This document shows positions 63,545-64,000 of a stretch of DNA of 64,000 nucleotides, one piece after another. A model generated the notes under the pieces. It had not been told where the DNA came from. It saw only the letters and a program-made list of their open reading frames with translations, and ran no database searches. The stretch lies in NCBI GenBank assembly GCA_013420905.1, contig JAAXNY010000009.1, positions 1,550,001-1,614,000 of the forward strand, given 5' to 3'. Positions within the stretch are counted from its first letter, which is position 1. The number at the start of each line of letters is the position of its first letter. The DNA comes from Collybia mongolica (taxonomy: Eukaryota > Basidiomycota > Agaricomycetes > Agaricales > Clitocybaceae). The position numbers were made by a program, and so were the translations under genes.

Positions 63545-64000
63545 GTCGTCCTCGTCGGCCCCCGCGACGTCGTCAGCGGCCTGGGTTTCAGCGGCGACGG
63601 CACTAGCCGCTTTTCTTGTCGTTGTCCCCGTTCTCGTCGTCGTCGTCGTCCTCATGGTGGTAGTGGTAGTCTTCGTTGTAGTTGTCGTCGTCGTCGTCGC
63701 GCCGTTGTTGGTGCCGCTGCTGTTGCCGTCGTTGCCGCAGGCCTCGTCGGCACCGTTGCTGCTGCTGCTGTTGCTGTCTTCGTCGTTGTCGTTGTCGTTG
63801 TCGTGGTTGTCGTTGTTGTTGTTTTTGTTGTTGTTGTCGTCGTCGTCTTCCAGGTGCGCCGGGGCACCCTGGGCGTTGGCGGCCGTGTCATTCTCGTCTC
63901 GGGTTCCTGAAGCGGGAGGGGACACGCTGCGCGGTGAGCGCGTAAGTGAGCGGCAGTGTGGGACTCACCCCGCTTTGCCCCTCGGGGCACCCTTTCCTCG
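63545..64000 (-). repeat. GC-rich trinucleotide repeat tract with an open frame, runs off the window
   Basis: Dominated by GTC, GTT and GCT triplets from about 63620 to 63850, so frames on both strands stay open. One minus-strand frame begins MPRGAKRGESHTAAHLRAHR (63990) and becomes poly-Thr; another becomes Asn/Asp-rich. The part outside the triplet run could be a real 5' exon or a repeat end. I cannot decide from this window. Confidence 0.4.

Noticed and set aside
63682..63945. Plus-strand Cys/Arg-rich frame that looks like a cysteine-rich peptide
   Set aside because: It is the reading of the trinucleotide run in another frame, not a real protein.

Overview
The window is nuclear DNA of a filamentous basidiomycete, most likely a mushroom-forming agaricomycete. 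Genes carry many GT-AG introns of about 45-70 bases. Convergent genes lie under 150 bp apart. Proteins (NSE1, Sec66, B56, a Zn2Cys6 factor) and repeats (gypsy, hAT, Tad-like LINE) fit that group. The species cannot be named from sequence alone. Gene models were spliced by eye: outer ends are firmer than inner exon edges.

Layout. 1-11.7 kb is a dense housekeeping block: a gene tail, asparagine synthetase (-), an Sso1-type syntaxin (+), phosphatidylinositol synthase (+), a mitochondrial-type AAA ATPase (+), NSE1 (-) and phosphatidylserine synthase (-). 11.8-20.4 kb is repeats: a 961-bp poly(A) retroelement with target duplications, a MITE, an LTR, a Tc1/mariner end, a 5'-truncated LINE, a TA-flanked DNA transposon and a foldback element. 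20.5-44.9 kb is genes again: DNA primase large subunit, a 1,948-residue disordered protein, USP7/Ubp15, Sec66, citrate synthase, an unknown protein, PP2A B56 and a cytosolic Hsp70. 45-59.6 kb is a second repeat block with a nested LTR stack, a gypsy pol remnant, two small intact genes of unknown function, a broken KOW/Spt5-like gene and a hAT remnant. 59.7-62.5 kb holds a Zn2Cys6 transcription factor. The last 700 bp has palindromic GC-rich repeats and a trinucleotide tract.

How the genes relate. There is no metabolic cluster. Still, the two enzymes that compete for CDP-diacylglycerol (PIS and PSS) lie about 5 kb apart. Two S-phase genes, NSE1 and PRI2, both carry MluI-box motifs right upstream. 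Hsp70 has a regular heat-shock element, and asparagine synthetase has a Gcn4/Cpc1-like core upstream.

The repeat blocks are strongly CpG-depleted in places. Broken reading frames in the LINE, the KOW gene and the hAT remnant are interrupted by TGA codons that all fit CGA-to-TGA change, which suggests cytosine methylation followed by deamination. The most unusual items are the poly(A) element with two full-length copies, the divergent pair of small intact genes at 50.9-52.8 kb, and the disordered protein with a motif repeated at both ends.
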